A stretch of 64,000 bases of DNA from Isachenkonia alkalipeptolytica (GTDB lineage Bacteria > Bacillota > Clostridia > Peptostreptococcales > T1SED10-28): assembly GCF_009910325.1 (NCBI RefSeq), contig NZ_SUMG01000007.1, positions 62,001 to 126,000 of the forward strand. The letters run 5' to 3'. Below, one piece after another: positions 41,320 to 50,305 of this stretch (the first letter of the stretch is position 1; the number at the start of each line of letters is the position of its first letter). Under the pieces are notes generated by a model that saw only the letters and a list, made by a program, of their open reading frames with translations, did not search any database and was not told the DNA's origin. Made by a program: the position numbers and the translations under genes.

Positions 41320-41358
41320 AAAAGTGTACCAGGGGGTCGGACCCCCTGGTACACTTTT
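41320..41358. repeat. 39-nt perfect palindrome (REP-like, second family)
   Basis: Arms AAAAGTGTACCAGGGGGTC and exact complement around a single G. Too close to the preceding terminator to be needed for termination. Resembles GGGGTC-GACCCC palindromes I recall being dispersed in other anaerobe genomes. Single copy in this window. Confidence 0.8.
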
Positions 41359-41448
41359 AAAGAGTTTTTTGATAAAATAGAATATTTTAGACCACGTTTT
41401 ATCCTAAAGGCAATTCGTGTAACCTTCAGCATAAAAGGGTGACTAAAC

Positions 41449-42777
41449 TTATGCAACGCCTGACATGCCCAGGACTTTTCTTTTCGCCACAAATAAGAAG
41501 CTGCACTCCACCATCTCGGCGATGACCATGGCGCTGGCCCCGATCAAGGCCGGGTTCCGGGGTCCGATAAAGGTTCCCAGGAGCACCGTAAGGACCAAGG
41601 TGACAAGGTTCACCATCTTACCTACACTGACAAACTTTGTGCTTTGTCGCTTCATAAACAGTCCCCACAGGTACTGGCGAATCACAAAGAAGATCGGCAG
41701 CGCCGCCATAATTTTTAATACATCCGCCGCCATGGTGCTGACCACCTCACTGGTTCCCACAACCTCACTTAATACAAAATGCCCCAAAGGGGTAAACCCT
41801 AGGACTCCGATGATTAAGGAAAGACTGCCTCCAATCACTGCGGCAAATCGTTTTACTGATTGATAGCGCTCGGGATGATCTTTTTCCTTCAAAAAGTTGA
41901 TCGGCACCTGATGAAACATCATCAAGGGGGCTAGAGCCAACACGCCGACGGACCAGCCCACCGCAAAAGCGGATATGGCAATTTCCGGTGCCACGGTTCG
42001 GGCGAGACCCGCATTGATAATCGGTCTTGCGGCAGTTCGAAGGGCGGCGGTTAAAAGCAGAGGTATAAAAAACATCATAATCAGACGATTATTCATCTCT
42101 TGCCGTCCCTCTTCGAGGTCTCCATTCTTTTGGCTTCGCTCTTCAACGGCCTTTGGAATATCTCTTTGACTTCGATTCATGATAATCGTAACCGTACTGG
42201 CTTCAATGAACAGGGCGATGGCAAATATTCCCGGGGCATAATAGGATCCCGGTAAAAAAGTGAAGTAATCCGCCAAGAGCACCATAATTGCCACAAAGAT
42301 TACCCGGATAAAGGTTCCGATGGTAACCACGGGAGTCATCCTGAGTTTTATGGCTACCCCTTGATAAAAGTCCCTAATCGAGACAAATAAGGGGAAAAAC
42401 ACCAGGATTTTCAGCATGGTTTCCGCTTCGTCCAGTACCGCTCCTTCTACACCGATTAAGGTGTTCATAATCCAACGGGAGAGCCCCGTAAAGGCAAAGA
42501 TAACAAACAGCCCGACGATTAAAAAGCCCATCAAGGCCACAAAGCGTCGAACTTTGTAATAACTTTTTGCGTCAGTGGTCAAAGAGGTGACCGTATGTTT
42601 GATCATAGATACCGGATTTTGAATCATTTGCAAAATACTTTTGGTTACGGCAAAGGCGGAAATTAAAACCTCGGGATTTGGAAACCGGGCCAAAGCCGCA
42701 TTAAATAAAGAATGGGTCAAGGCAATCATCGCCTGGGTGGCGCCTAAGGGCAGGAAAAATTTCAACTGCTCCATCAT
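41449..42777 (-). CDS. MATE/ANK-like polytopic membrane protein
   Basis: About 442 residues from ATG 42777, roughly twelve membrane helices in two similar halves: LPLGATQAMIALTHSLFNAALAR and IPLLLTAALRTAARPIINAGLAR occupy equivalent places, as in MOP-superfamily (MATE, MviN, ANKH) flippases. Substrate unknown. The reading frame continues upstream to 42912, but that part is hydrophilic and overlaps a CTGCAGTTTC inverted repeat, so I exclude it; the true start remains uncertain. Expressed from a clear promoter with a leader of over 300 nt. Confidence 0.7.
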   Translation of the reverse strand: MMEQLKFFLPLGATQAMIALTHSLFNAALARFPNPEVLISAFAVTKSILQMIQNPVSMIKHTVTSLTTDAKSYYKVRRFVALMGFLIVGLFVIFAFTGLSRWIMNTLIGVEGAVLDEAETMLKILVFFPLFVSIRDFYQGVAIKLRMTPVVTIGTFIRVIFVAIMVLLADYFTFLPGSYYAPGIFAIALFIEASTVTIIMNRSQRDIPKAVEERSQKNGDLEEGRQEMNNRLIMMFFIPLLLTAALRTAARPIINAGLARTVAPEIAISAFAVGWSVGVLALAPLMMFHQVPINFLKEKDHPERYQSVKRFAAVIGGSLSLIIGVLGFTPLGHFVLSEVVGTSEVVSTMAADVLKIMAALPIFFVIRQYLWGLFMKRQSTKFVSVGKMVNLVTLVLTVLLGTFIGPRNPALIGASAMVIAEMVECSFLFVAKRKVLGMSGVA

Positions 42778-42879
42778 AGGAATGCCGTTTTCCTCTCGGA
42801 CCCGGGCTTTTTCTCTGGACTCTTCCCGTCTAACCGATATATTATCGATAGTATCAACATCCTTTCTGTTGTTACTGTG

Positions 42880-43103
42880 TTTCTTACAGCTGAAACTGCA
42901 GTGAAACTGCACAATTTGATTCTATCTAAATGGAGAGCGTCCCCCACTTCAGTGCGGAAATTTTCAACCAAGATGGAGCTGCAAAACTTATGCGGAGCAG
43001 GCAGTTTACGGTGTAGCCGGTATAGCAACTGTCCTTCTCCGCTGATGTAAAGCCCATTGGTTTTTTATCCCCATACAATACTTCGCCAATCTAAATAGTT
43101 TCT
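42880..43103 (-). promoter_or_regulatory. Long leader of the MATE-like gene, possible structured RNA
   Basis: About 325 nt separate the promoter from the gene. Minus-strand segments such as GGAGAAGGACAGTTGC, CCGGCTACACCGTAAACTGCC and GCAGCTCC look structured but match no riboswitch class I can recall. No convincing small ORF. Confidence 0.3.
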
Positions 43104-43109
43104 AAAATT

Positions 43110-43138
43110 ATTATACCACAAAGTCTTTCGCCTTTCAA
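43110..43138 (-). promoter_or_regulatory. Sigma-A promoter of the MATE-like gene
   Basis: Minus-strand TTGAAA (43133-43138), 17-nt spacer, TATAAT (43110-43115); near consensus. Confidence 0.8.
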
Positions 43139-43321
43139 AGGATTTTAAAAAACGCTCCAAAGAGGTAAGCCTCTCTAAAGCGTTTCGAGATAAAATTGCT
43201 TATCTGAATGGCACTGCTGAGGTTTGCTGAGGTTTGCTGCATTTTTCCCCGGTCCTCCCGGTCCCAAACCCCAAACCCCAAGGAACCCTTTCCTAATTCT
43301 TAAGAAAACTACTTTTCGTTC

Positions 43322-44125
43322 TTAGGAAAAACTTCCGTATCGATCTCGCCGGTCCATATACAGATCTACGAAAACCATGGTAGCGATCACCGAGAGTACC
43401 AGCAGCAACAGTAAGCTGATAATCCAGCCTGCCGCTCCGAAGGTGTTGATGATCCACTGATACAGAAAGGATAGATCCACAGCCACATTGACTCCTGCTT
43501 CCTGTCCGTTCCCTACTGCCCCGGCGGGATCCAGTAAATCCCCCGCGGTGATGAAACCGGCAAAAATATTCAAGCCCAGAACCACCCAGAAGTTGGCTTT
43601 CACAAAGGAAATACTGTCTCCATAGGCGCTGGCCACATCAATATCATCCACCACCAGAATCGTATCCCAAAGGGTAACAAACACCAGGGCCACGGCTAAG
43701 GCAATCGTTGCAAGGATAATTAAAAAAACACTTCCGGTCCTTGCCAAAACATAAACCAGGGGAACAAAAACCAGCAGCACACAAACGATCAGAAACATGC
43801 TTCCCCCAAAAACTTTGAACCCGAAATGTTTCATTCCTTCAAAGTAATCTGCCACTTCCACCGGCTCCTCTTCATCGGGATCGTAGACTTTCTTGATCAT
43901 ATAGATTTTTCCTGCCAGCATAAAAGATGCCACAAGCCCCATAATCGCCACCAGGGAAATTATTGTGAACAAGCTTGTCCGAGGCCCTCCCAGAGCCCCG
44001 CCGAAGGTCATAATCAGCAGCATCCCCGTCAACAGCACTTCCATTACCCCGGCAAATAATAATATCCGGTTGTTGAATAATATCTTAAAACTGTCTCCTA
44101 TGTACTGAAATAATCCTTTTTGCAT
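43322..44125 (-). CDS. Hypothetical polytopic membrane protein
   Basis: 267 residues, about six hydrophobic segments: 20-45, 50-73, 105-130, 132-155, 180-200 and 235-260. Polar N-terminus MQKGLFQYIGDSFKILFNN and a cytosolic-looking loop YDPDEEEPVEVADYFEGMKHFG are reminiscent of DUF4013-type proteins that line up along the membrane, but I cannot assign a family. GGGGGCGGTAGGG precedes ATG. Monocistronic between repeat-bearing gaps. Confidence 0.6.
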   Translation of the reverse strand: MQKGLFQYIGDSFKILFNNRILLFAGVMEVLLTGMLLIMTFGGALGGPRTSLFTIISLVAIMGLVASFMLAGKIYMIKKVYDPDEEEPVEVADYFEGMKHFGFKVFGGSMFLIVCVLLVFVPLVYVLARTGSVFLIILATIALAVALVFVTLWDTILVVDDIDVASAYGDSISFVKANFWVVLGLNIFAGFITAGDLLDPAGAVGNGQEAGVNVAVDLSFLYQWIINTFGAAGWIISLLLLLVLSVIATMVFVDLYMDRRDRYGSFS

Positions 44126-44215
44126 GCCCTACCGCCCCCTGTAGTTTTTATATCCTGTACATTGTATCATAATTTTTTATTTATTGACAATTCTATTTGA
44201 TGGCAGGATGACAGG

Positions 44216-44244
44216 GATGACAGCGGGACGGAGTTTTTGTCATC
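44216..44244 (+). repeat. REP-like copy
   Basis: Intact 29-nt palindrome between the amidase stop and the membrane protein gene, preceded by a partial GATGACAGG. Confidence 0.9.
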
Positions 44245-44345
44245 TCTCAACTTTTTCGAGGCACAATCCCTCCTGGAAAACAAAGGCGGAAACCGGTGCG
44301 ATCCACCCTGCTCAAAGCATAAGTAAAGAAACCAGTGGCGATGCA

Positions 44346-45275
44346 CTACATTCCTTTTTCACTGTGATCTACTAGGAACTTATATACCGTATCCGCGATA
44401 GCTTCTGCCCGTTGCTGCTGCGTAATCGGATCAATGATTCCTTCCAACTCCTCTAAATTGGTCATAAATCCTGCCTCAACCAAAACTGCCGGATGCACAC
44501 TCCGTCTTGCTACAAAATAAGGGGCATCAATGGCTCCGCGATTCCATAATCCGGTCTCGGCCAAAGCCTCCGCTAATTCTTCTGCTAAAATCCCGCTGAG
44601 CACCGCTTCTTCAGAAGGGTTTTCTTCAAAGGGTTCTAAAGAATCATGGGTGGGATTGGAGAATGCTTCATTTCCCTCAGCATCGTAGTAGACATAGTTT
44701 TTCCGCCCTTCCTCATTCCCCACTTCTCCGATCAATTCATAGACCTGTTCTCCATCCTCCGTACGTAAATAGGCGCTGTCTACAGAAATCAGCGGTCGAT
44801 AAGTACTGTAAAACACGGTAACCCCTCTTGCTTCTGCATGTATACTGCCATCGTGATGAATGCTCAGGAACAAATCCGCCTCCATCCCGTTGGCGATTTT
44901 CATACGCTTTGAAAGACTTAAATCATAATCCTCGGAGTAGTGCCGGGTATACTCCAGGGTGATTCCCCGATCCTCCAGTTCCTTTGCAACTTTTTCCGTC
45001 AGTTGATTGTTCAGATCCTTCTCATCATATCCAAAGGCCTGTCTCCCAGTCTCCGTGCCGCCATGTCCTGGATCCAGGATCACCACGAAATCTCTTTTCT
45101 CTTGATCCTCTTCTCCGGCTCCCCCGATTACATTTTCCGCCCCCTTGCCAACATCTTCTTCCACTATGATCGGAGCTGCCACACTTTCTTCCTCCCCCTG
45201 GCATCCCACACCAAATACTATCATCAATCCCAAGATCATAATCCCTATCCATCGAACTCCCAGTGTTTTTTTCAT
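44346..45275 (-). CDS. N-acetylmuramoyl-L-alanine amidase (Amidase_3), secreted
   Basis: 309 residues from ATG 45275 (GGAGCGA upstream). Signal segment WIGIMILGLMIVFGVGC, possibly lipidated at C25 although the lipobox is atypical. The Amidase_3 zinc site is His in ILDPGHGGTETG, Glu/His in LFLSIHHDGS, and the catalytic Glu in AVLVEAGFMTN. It cleaves peptidoglycan stem peptides outside the membrane. A longer in-frame start would add about 29 residues that are mostly translated REP sequence (KKMTKTPSRCH), so it is rejected. Confidence 0.9.
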   Translation of the reverse strand: MKKTLGVRWIGIMILGLMIVFGVGCQGEEESVAAPIIVEEDVGKGAENVIGGAGEEDQEKRDFVVILDPGHGGTETGRQAFGYDEKDLNNQLTEKVAKELEDRGITLEYTRHYSEDYDLSLSKRMKIANGMEADLFLSIHHDGSIHAEARGVTVFYSTYRPLISVDSAYLRTEDGEQVYELIGEVGNEEGRKNYVYYDAEGNEAFSNPTHDSLEPFEENPSEEAVLSGILAEELAEALAETGLWNRGAIDAPYFVARRSVHPAVLVEAGFMTNLEELEGIIDPITQQQRAEAIADTVYKFLVDHSEKGM

Positions 45276-45310
45276 TTTCTTCGCTCCATTTCTTATTGGT
45301 GAGTAACAAG

Positions 45311-45339
45311 GATGACAGCGGGACGGAGTTTTTGTCATC
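45311..45339 (+). repeat. REP-like copy 3' of the RAYT gene
   Basis: Intact 29-nt palindrome between the RAYT stop and the amidase start. Opposite orientation to the copies on the other side of the RAYT gene. Confidence 0.92.
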
Positions 45340-45453
45340 TTTTTGGAAACTGTCCGCCTCAATATCTCCGTTAATTTTCATAGGTACAACATCCAGGACC
45401 CAGATTCTAAAAAACACCTCTAAAAAGATCTCAAAATAACCCCTAGAAACCTT

Positions 45454-46212
45454 CTATTTAAGAGCTTTTTGAATCACACCTCTTCCAATCCCCAAGGCCT
45501 TTTCCATTTGCCGGATACTGGCTCCCGTTTCTTCCTTGAATTTTTTAATCCTGGCATTCCTGTCGGTTATGGAAATCCCCTGCAACTCCTGAAATCTCCG
45601 ATTGCATTCCATGAAATTTTTGATTCCTTTTTCCGTGATCCTCTTCTTATCGATGAAATCCATGCATGGATCCTCCAAGGATTCCTGATGAAATCGCCGA
45701 TATTCCTCTTTATTGGAAAATCGATGCCACAAAGGATTGTCGTCGAAGTCATCATCCACGTATACGGGGTTTTTTCTGAGATACTCGCCGTAGCTGCTCC
45801 AGGGATAGTCTCCAATTTCATTTACCAGCCCGGCCTTCAAAGGATTCTGATGGATGTAGCGAAAAACCGTATACAGATAGCCTTGATCATTTACCGCTTC
45901 GCTTTTGAACCGCCCTTGAAACAAGTGTCCCACCCGGTCATGGGTGGAATTGTGGTACTTTGCATAGCCAACGTTGATCCGCCTTACGGTGTTTCCGATC
46001 TCTTCGCCCCCCTCTTTCAATAGGAGATGGACGTGATTTTGCATCATACAGTAGGCCAGGACCTTCCCGTCACTTTTTGCTTTAGCTCTTTGCAGTTGAA
46101 TCAGAAACTGCTTATGATCTTGATTCTGCAGGAATATGAAGCGTTTGTCAATACCTCTCATCATAATATGGTAAATTCCGGTACTGCTTTTCACTCTGGC
46201 ATTTCTTGGCAC
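45454..46212 (-). CDS. REP-associated tyrosine transposase (RAYT, Y1_Tnp)
   Basis: Single-strand DNA transposase-like HUH enzyme of 252 residues from GTG 46212, which has AAGGAGG 8 nt upstream and begins the typical PRNARVKSSTGIYHIMMRG. The HUH motif is H60-V61-H62 in QNHVHLLLK. The nucleophile is probably Tyr83 or Tyr86 in VGYAKYHN. GHLFQGRFKS and YIHQNPLKAGLV follow, then a C-terminal helix-turn-helix (SIRQMEKALGIGRGVIQKALK). It lacks the flanking TnpB of IS200/IS605. REP copies on both sides make it the likely processor of the 29-nt repeats. Confidence 0.92.
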   Translation of the reverse strand: MPRNARVKSSTGIYHIMMRGIDKRFIFLQNQDHKQFLIQLQRAKAKSDGKVLAYCMMQNHVHLLLKEGGEEIGNTVRRINVGYAKYHNSTHDRVGHLFQGRFKSEAVNDQGYLYTVFRYIHQNPLKAGLVNEIGDYPWSSYGEYLRKNPVYVDDDFDDNPLWHRFSNKEEYRRFHQESLEDPCMDFIDKKRITEKGIKNFMECNRRFQELQGISITDRNARIKKFKEETGASIRQMEKALGIGRGVIQKALK

Positions 46213-46312
46213 ACCGATCCCCTCCTTGGTTTGTTTGGAGATTGCGTTTTCCCAATCTCTGTTGGTCTCTCCCATCCAATGGGCTGTTTTCTGTAACCGT
46301 TGAATTTGGATA

Positions 46313-46390
46313 GATGACAAAAACTCCGTCCCGCCGTCACCTCAAACGTTGAATTTGGGTAGATGACAAAAACTCCGTCCCGCTGTCATC
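46313..46390 (-). repeat. Two REP-like copies 5' of the RAYT gene
   Basis: Copies at 46313-46341 (right arm diverged, CGTCACC) and 46362-46390 (intact). A flanking GTTGAATTTGG(A/G)TA is also duplicated, so the two are a 49-nt tandem duplication. Confidence 0.92.
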
Positions 46391-46448
46391 TGCCTCTTAA
46401 TTATAATATGATTTAAGAGAAAAAAGGTCGCCGGGGAAGCGACATCGA

Positions 46449-46487
46449 ATAAAAAAACACCCTAGAGAATGAATCTCTAGAGTGCCA
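46449..46487 (-). terminator. Terminator after iadA
   Basis: Minus-strand CACTCTAGAGA-TTCA-TTCTCTAGGGTG stem followed by seven T, just past the iadA stop. Confidence 0.9.
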
Positions 46488-46499
46488 GCTTCTGTTAAC

Positions 46500-47672
46500 C
46501 TACTTTTCAAAGGTTCCTTTAATTGCAATTTCTTTTTCCCGGATCATCACTTGGTTCATGGCGATGACGGTGTCAATTTCCAGGGATTCATGATCCAAAA
46601 GAACCAAATCCCCGTCGAAACCTTTTTTGATTTCTCCTTTGTTTTTAAGCTTAAGAATGGTTGCAGGGTTTTTCGTAATGACGGCCAGGGCCGTGGCAAG
46701 GTCTAAGCCTTCGCTGAGCACTGCGTCCCGCACCTCTTCATACAACGAGGTTACTCGGCCCACTTGCAGTCCGATGTAATTCCCCTGCCGGTCAAAATCC
46801 GGAAGGCTTCCCTGCCCGTCGGAGCTAAAGGTGATCTGCTCCAGTTTGATTCCCAATTTCAGGGCTCTTACCAAGGCCTTGGAGCACTTCCTTTCTCCCT
46901 CTTCCAAAAACCTCTTCGTTGTGGAGGTGGTAAAATCCATTAGTCCCCCTTTTTTTCCGTAGGCGATGGCCTTTTGAAACAGCTCCTCATCCCGGTTCAT
47001 ATGGGTGGGAAGAAACTGAGTCGGCGGGATTTCCGTTTTGTCGATGATTTTTTCAAGATACTCCAGCCCCCGCTCTCCGCTTCCGAGATGGATATTGACC
47101 ACACCGGCTTTTCCCGACAGGATGCCGCCGACCCGGGCCTCCGCCGTCAGCCTTTCCAGCTCTTCTATTGTTGGCTGAGAGGACCGGTGGTCCGACAGGG
47201 CGATTTCTCCGACGCCGATGATTTTATCGATCAGAATCAAATCCTCCTGGATGGATCCCGTGGTGGTTCGAACCGGCACTTGATAGGAGCCGGTATAGCA
47301 GTAGGCGGAGACTCCTTCTTCTTCGAGGCCCCGGGCTTTGGCTATTAGGGATTTCATATCCCGGGTAAACCCGTCGGTTCCAAGACAACCCACCACGGTG
47401 GTTACACCGCCTTTGGTTATATCCGTCAGCATAATTTCCGGGGTCCGGGTTTTAAATCCCCCTTCTCCGCCGCCTCCCAACAGATGTACATGGGAGTCGA
47501 TAAATCCCGGCACAACCTTCTTTTCGGTAGCATCAATCACTTTGACCTCCAGGCCCTCGGGGGTCGGAATGCTCTTTCCAATCATGGCGATTTTTGTGCC
47601 CGCAAGTAAAATATCCTGCTTTCCTAAGTAATCCGGTCCGTAAACTTCTCCGTTTTTTATCAGGGTTAGCAT
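46500..47672 (-). CDS. iadA: Isoaspartyl (beta-aspartyl) dipeptidase
   Basis: Zinc amidohydrolase of 390 residues that degrades isoAsp dipeptides from protein turnover. Metal ligands: HVH in IDSHVHLLGGGGEGG, the Glu in GVGEIALSDHRSSQPT, His in VNIHLGSGERG and PTHMNRD, and Asp in FSSDGQGSLP. GAGTGAG upstream of ATG. Next to psuG but separated by a REP-rich gap. Confidence 0.93.
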   Translation of the reverse strand: MLTLIKNGEVYGPDYLGKQDILLAGTKIAMIGKSIPTPEGLEVKVIDATEKKVVPGFIDSHVHLLGGGGEGGFKTRTPEIMLTDITKGGVTTVVGCLGTDGFTRDMKSLIAKARGLEEEGVSAYCYTGSYQVPVRTTTGSIQEDLILIDKIIGVGEIALSDHRSSQPTIEELERLTAEARVGGILSGKAGVVNIHLGSGERGLEYLEKIIDKTEIPPTQFLPTHMNRDEELFQKAIAYGKKGGLMDFTTSTTKRFLEEGERKCSKALVRALKLGIKLEQITFSSDGQGSLPDFDRQGNYIGLQVGRVTSLYEEVRDAVLSEGLDLATALAVITKNPATILKLKNKGEIKKGFDGDLVLLDHESLEIDTVIAMNQVMIREKEIAIKGTFEK

Positions 47673-47784
47673 TTTCTCACTCCATTTCCTAAATAGTTTT
47701 AACGTTGCTATACTAAAGTGTCAGAGGCGCCATCAGGCGGCAGAAAAGATGACCGGGCTGACAGCGGGACGGCAGATGACAGGA

Positions 47785-47854
47785 GATGACAGCGGGACGG
47801 AGTTTTTGTCATCTTTTTATTTTTAGATGACAAAAACTCCGTCCCGCTGTCATC
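47785..47854. repeat. Inverted pair of REP-like copies with partial copies
   Basis: 47785-47813 (plus) and 47826-47854 (minus) form a long inverted repeat with a 12-nt loop. Truncated GACAGCGGGACGG fragments lie at about 47758-47773. The pair lies immediately 3' of psuG. Confidence 0.92.
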
Positions 47855-47861
47855 CCATCCT

Positions 47862-48788
47862 TTAGCGGTACAAAATATCATTCAATTCCTTGGCCAGGGC
47901 GGCGCCGACTTTGGCGTTATTATACAGCAGGGCCCCGTTGCTTTTAATCCAGGCGTCCCCTACATTGCTTTTGATCCGGTTATGAAGATAAGCGGTCCAG
48001 GCCTTTCCCTGAATGTTCTCCTTTTTACCTTCCATGAAGCCTTCCTCCACGCTGCGGTCGATCAGGTCCTGGTCCAGAGCGTCCTCTATCGGAATCGGAT
48101 TCGCCGCCACGACACCCCCCTTTAAGCCCAGGGCCCATTTAAATTTAATGGCCAGGGCCAGCTCCTTCTCGTCTTCCACGAAAGTGTTTACGCCGTAGCC
48201 GCTTTTTGCGGTGTAAAAAGCGGGAAACTCCGAAGTTCCGTAGCCGATTACCGGCACCCCTTTGCTCTCCAGGACCTCTAAGGTTCGACCGATGTCCTGG
48301 GTAGGTTTTACCCCGGCGCAGACCACGGCCACGTTGGTCCGGCTCAGCTCCTCTAAGTCAGCGGAAACATCGAAGGTGGTTTCCGCGCCGCAGTGCACCC
48401 CGCCGATGGCGCCGGTGACGAAGACTTTGATCTTTGCCAGGTCCGCCAGCACCATGGTGGCGGCCACAGTGGTGGCGCCGTGCTCTTCCCGAGCAAGGAT
48501 CATCGGGATGTCCCGGCGGCTGGCTTTTTTAATCTCCCGGGACTCTCCCAAAAACTCCAGCTCTTCTTTGGTGAGGCCGATTTTAATTCGCCCCTTGATA
48601 ATCGCTATGGTTGCAGGTACCGCCCCCTGGGATTCGATAATCCCTCCTACTTTTTTTACAATCTCTATATTCTCCGGGTACGGGAGATTATGGGAAAGGA
48701 TGGTGGATTCCAAGGCCACCACAGGCTTCCCGTCCAATAAAGCATTTTTTACATCCTTTGCGTATTCCAAATATCGATCAATTCTCAT
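47862..48788 (-). CDS. psuG: Pseudouridine-5'-phosphate glycosidase
   Basis: 308 residues from ATG 48788. It splits pseudouridine 5'-phosphate into uracil and ribose 5-phosphate. VVALESTILSHNLPYPEN, the metal/active loop AREEHGATTVAATM, VTGAIGGVHCGAE and VIGYGTSEFPAFY are typical. A pseudouridine kinase (psuK) is not adjacent, so the kinase must be elsewhere. Confidence 0.93.
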   Translation of the reverse strand: MRIDRYLEYAKDVKNALLDGKPVVALESTILSHNLPYPENIEIVKKVGGIIESQGAVPATIAIIKGRIKIGLTKEELEFLGESREIKKASRRDIPMILAREEHGATTVAATMVLADLAKIKVFVTGAIGGVHCGAETTFDVSADLEELSRTNVAVVCAGVKPTQDIGRTLEVLESKGVPVIGYGTSEFPAFYTAKSGYGVNTFVEDEKELALAIKFKWALGLKGGVVAANPIPIEDALDQDLIDRSVEEGFMEGKKENIQGKAWTAYLHNRIKSNVGDAWIKSNGALLYNNAKVGAALAKELNDILYR

Positions 48789-48834
48789 CAAATCACCCTT
48801 TCAACCCATGGTATTTTCTCTATACTTACCCCGA

Positions 48835-50049
48835 CTAACCCATTAAAATCATAAAAGCAAAGGGAACCACCAACTTAATCGACATGATCCGACCCAGATG
48901 AAGCATCGACACGATAAAGGGGTTTTTATCATATTTGATCGCCAGGGTACTCATCACCGTAAAGCCTGCCGGCGCCGCGGCTAAAAAGCAGGTGGGAAAG
49001 TCCCAGTCCGTAATCTTTTCAAGAAGCTTCGCCACCAAAATAGAGGTTCCGAATACCACCACCGTAGACAGTACCACCGGCAGTATCAGCTCTCCCGAGG
49101 TCAGCATATCCATGGTTTCACTGGAAAAATTGTCGGATATGGTAATGGCAATCCCGATCAGCAAAAATTCGAAGGTAAAGGAGGATGGGGCCTTGATTCT
49201 GACTCCGTAAATGGAAGCCACCGCTATAAAAACCATGGCTCCCACCATTCCCCCCGCCGGCACTCCGAAGTTGTAAAACACGTAACCCCCCAGAGCCGCA
49301 AGGCCAATAGACACTCCCCGGATTTTAAAACTGTAAACAAACTTTTCTTTACTGGAAAATAAGGCTTTGAGTTTTTGACGGAACCGTTTAATGTCCCGAA
49401 TATAGGGTTCCATAAAGGTAGGGGTTTTCCTCCGAACACCACTGTCGCTGCTCTGTGGTACCGCTACGCTTTTGGACTGATCCGCAGAAGTCTTCCCGCC
49501 TTCTTTTACAACGGTATCCACCAGGGTTTTTCTTCCCCTTACCATGAAGCGCTTAAAAATAACGGGAAACAAAAACATCGTAGCCATCATCCGAACCGTA
49601 TGCATAATCACCACAACCGTAATATCCGCCGACGTTTCCATGGATAAAATAGTCATCTCCGGAAGCCCGCCCATACTGGATGAGAGGATCGACGTAAAAA
49701 GGTCCAACTCCGTAACCCGGTGCAGACCGTAACCAAACCCGAAAACGATGAGCATGGTCCAGATAATAATTACAATCGCCGGTTTCAGTAAAGATTTTAA
49801 ATCCTTCACCGTCTCCTTGGTGATTTTCGATCCGATAAAGATCCCCAAAATAATTTGCACAATGGGGGAGATAAAACCGGGGGCATAGGGAATATCCACC
49901 TCTAAAATTCTAAGGGTTCCGATAAACACCATGGTCCCTAAAATCCCCGGTACAGGGAGTTTTAAAAAAGAAAACACCAACCATCCCGCCACACCGATGG
50001 AAAAAAGAAGCAGGGTATCGGCGATAATTTGTATCCATCCTTCGATCAT
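48835..50049 (-). CDS. AbrB-family (duplicated) membrane protein
   Basis: 404 residues from ATG 50049 (AAAGGAG upstream). Two copies of the AbrB membrane-duplication domain: KLPVPGILGTMVFIG and GVPAGGMVGAMVFIA are equivalent. They are separated by a charged loop (about 165-235). Putative transporter or regulator; ammonia monooxygenase in old annotations is misleading. No known substrate. Follows psuG head to tail upstream. Confidence 0.82.
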   Translation of the reverse strand: MIEGWIQIIADTLLLFSIGVAGWLVFSFLKLPVPGILGTMVFIGTLRILEVDIPYAPGFISPIVQIILGIFIGSKITKETVKDLKSLLKPAIVIIIWTMLIVFGFGYGLHRVTELDLFTSILSSSMGGLPEMTILSMETSADITVVVIMHTVRMMATMFLFPVIFKRFMVRGRKTLVDTVVKEGGKTSADQSKSVAVPQSSDSGVRRKTPTFMEPYIRDIKRFRQKLKALFSSKEKFVYSFKIRGVSIGLAALGGYVFYNFGVPAGGMVGAMVFIAVASIYGVRIKAPSSFTFEFLLIGIAITISDNFSSETMDMLTSGELILPVVLSTVVVFGTSILVAKLLEKITDWDFPTCFLAAAPAGFTVMSTLAIKYDKNPFIVSMLHLGRIMSIKLVVPFAFMILMG

Positions 50050-50235
50050 TCTTTGGTCTCCTTTTCTTATGTTTGAACCTCTCCTTTGAACCTCTCGCGT
50101 CTGAGATCCCAAAGTTCTTCATGATATATTAAACTGAGATTTGCCAATTCAAATTGTTTTTTGTAGTTTTGCCGTGTTCTTCGCTTTCCTAAATAGTATA
50201 ACATATCCCTTCCGGTTTTTTCTCTTTTCACCCAT

Positions 50236-50270
50236 CAAAAAAACCCAAAAAGGTTTTTCCTCCTTGGGTC
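50236..50270 (-). terminator. Terminator after the PAS-GGDEF gene
   Basis: Minus-strand GACCCAAGGAGGAAAAACC paired with TTTTTGGGTTTTTTT; an ACCCAA/TTGGGT stem followed by T run. Confidence 0.75.
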
Positions 50271-50305
50271 TTCTGCTTATGTTGAAACCTCAATCGTATA
50301 TCCCG

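Noticed and set aside
42774-43028. Small minus-strand ORF in the MATE-like leader
   Set aside because: No ribosome site, no recognisable domain, and it lies between the mapped-looking promoter and the gene where an untranslated leader is expected.
46213-46320. 36-codon N-terminal extension of the RAYT
   Set aside because: The GTG at 46212 has a strong ribosome site and begins the conserved family N-terminus; the extension has no family similarity.
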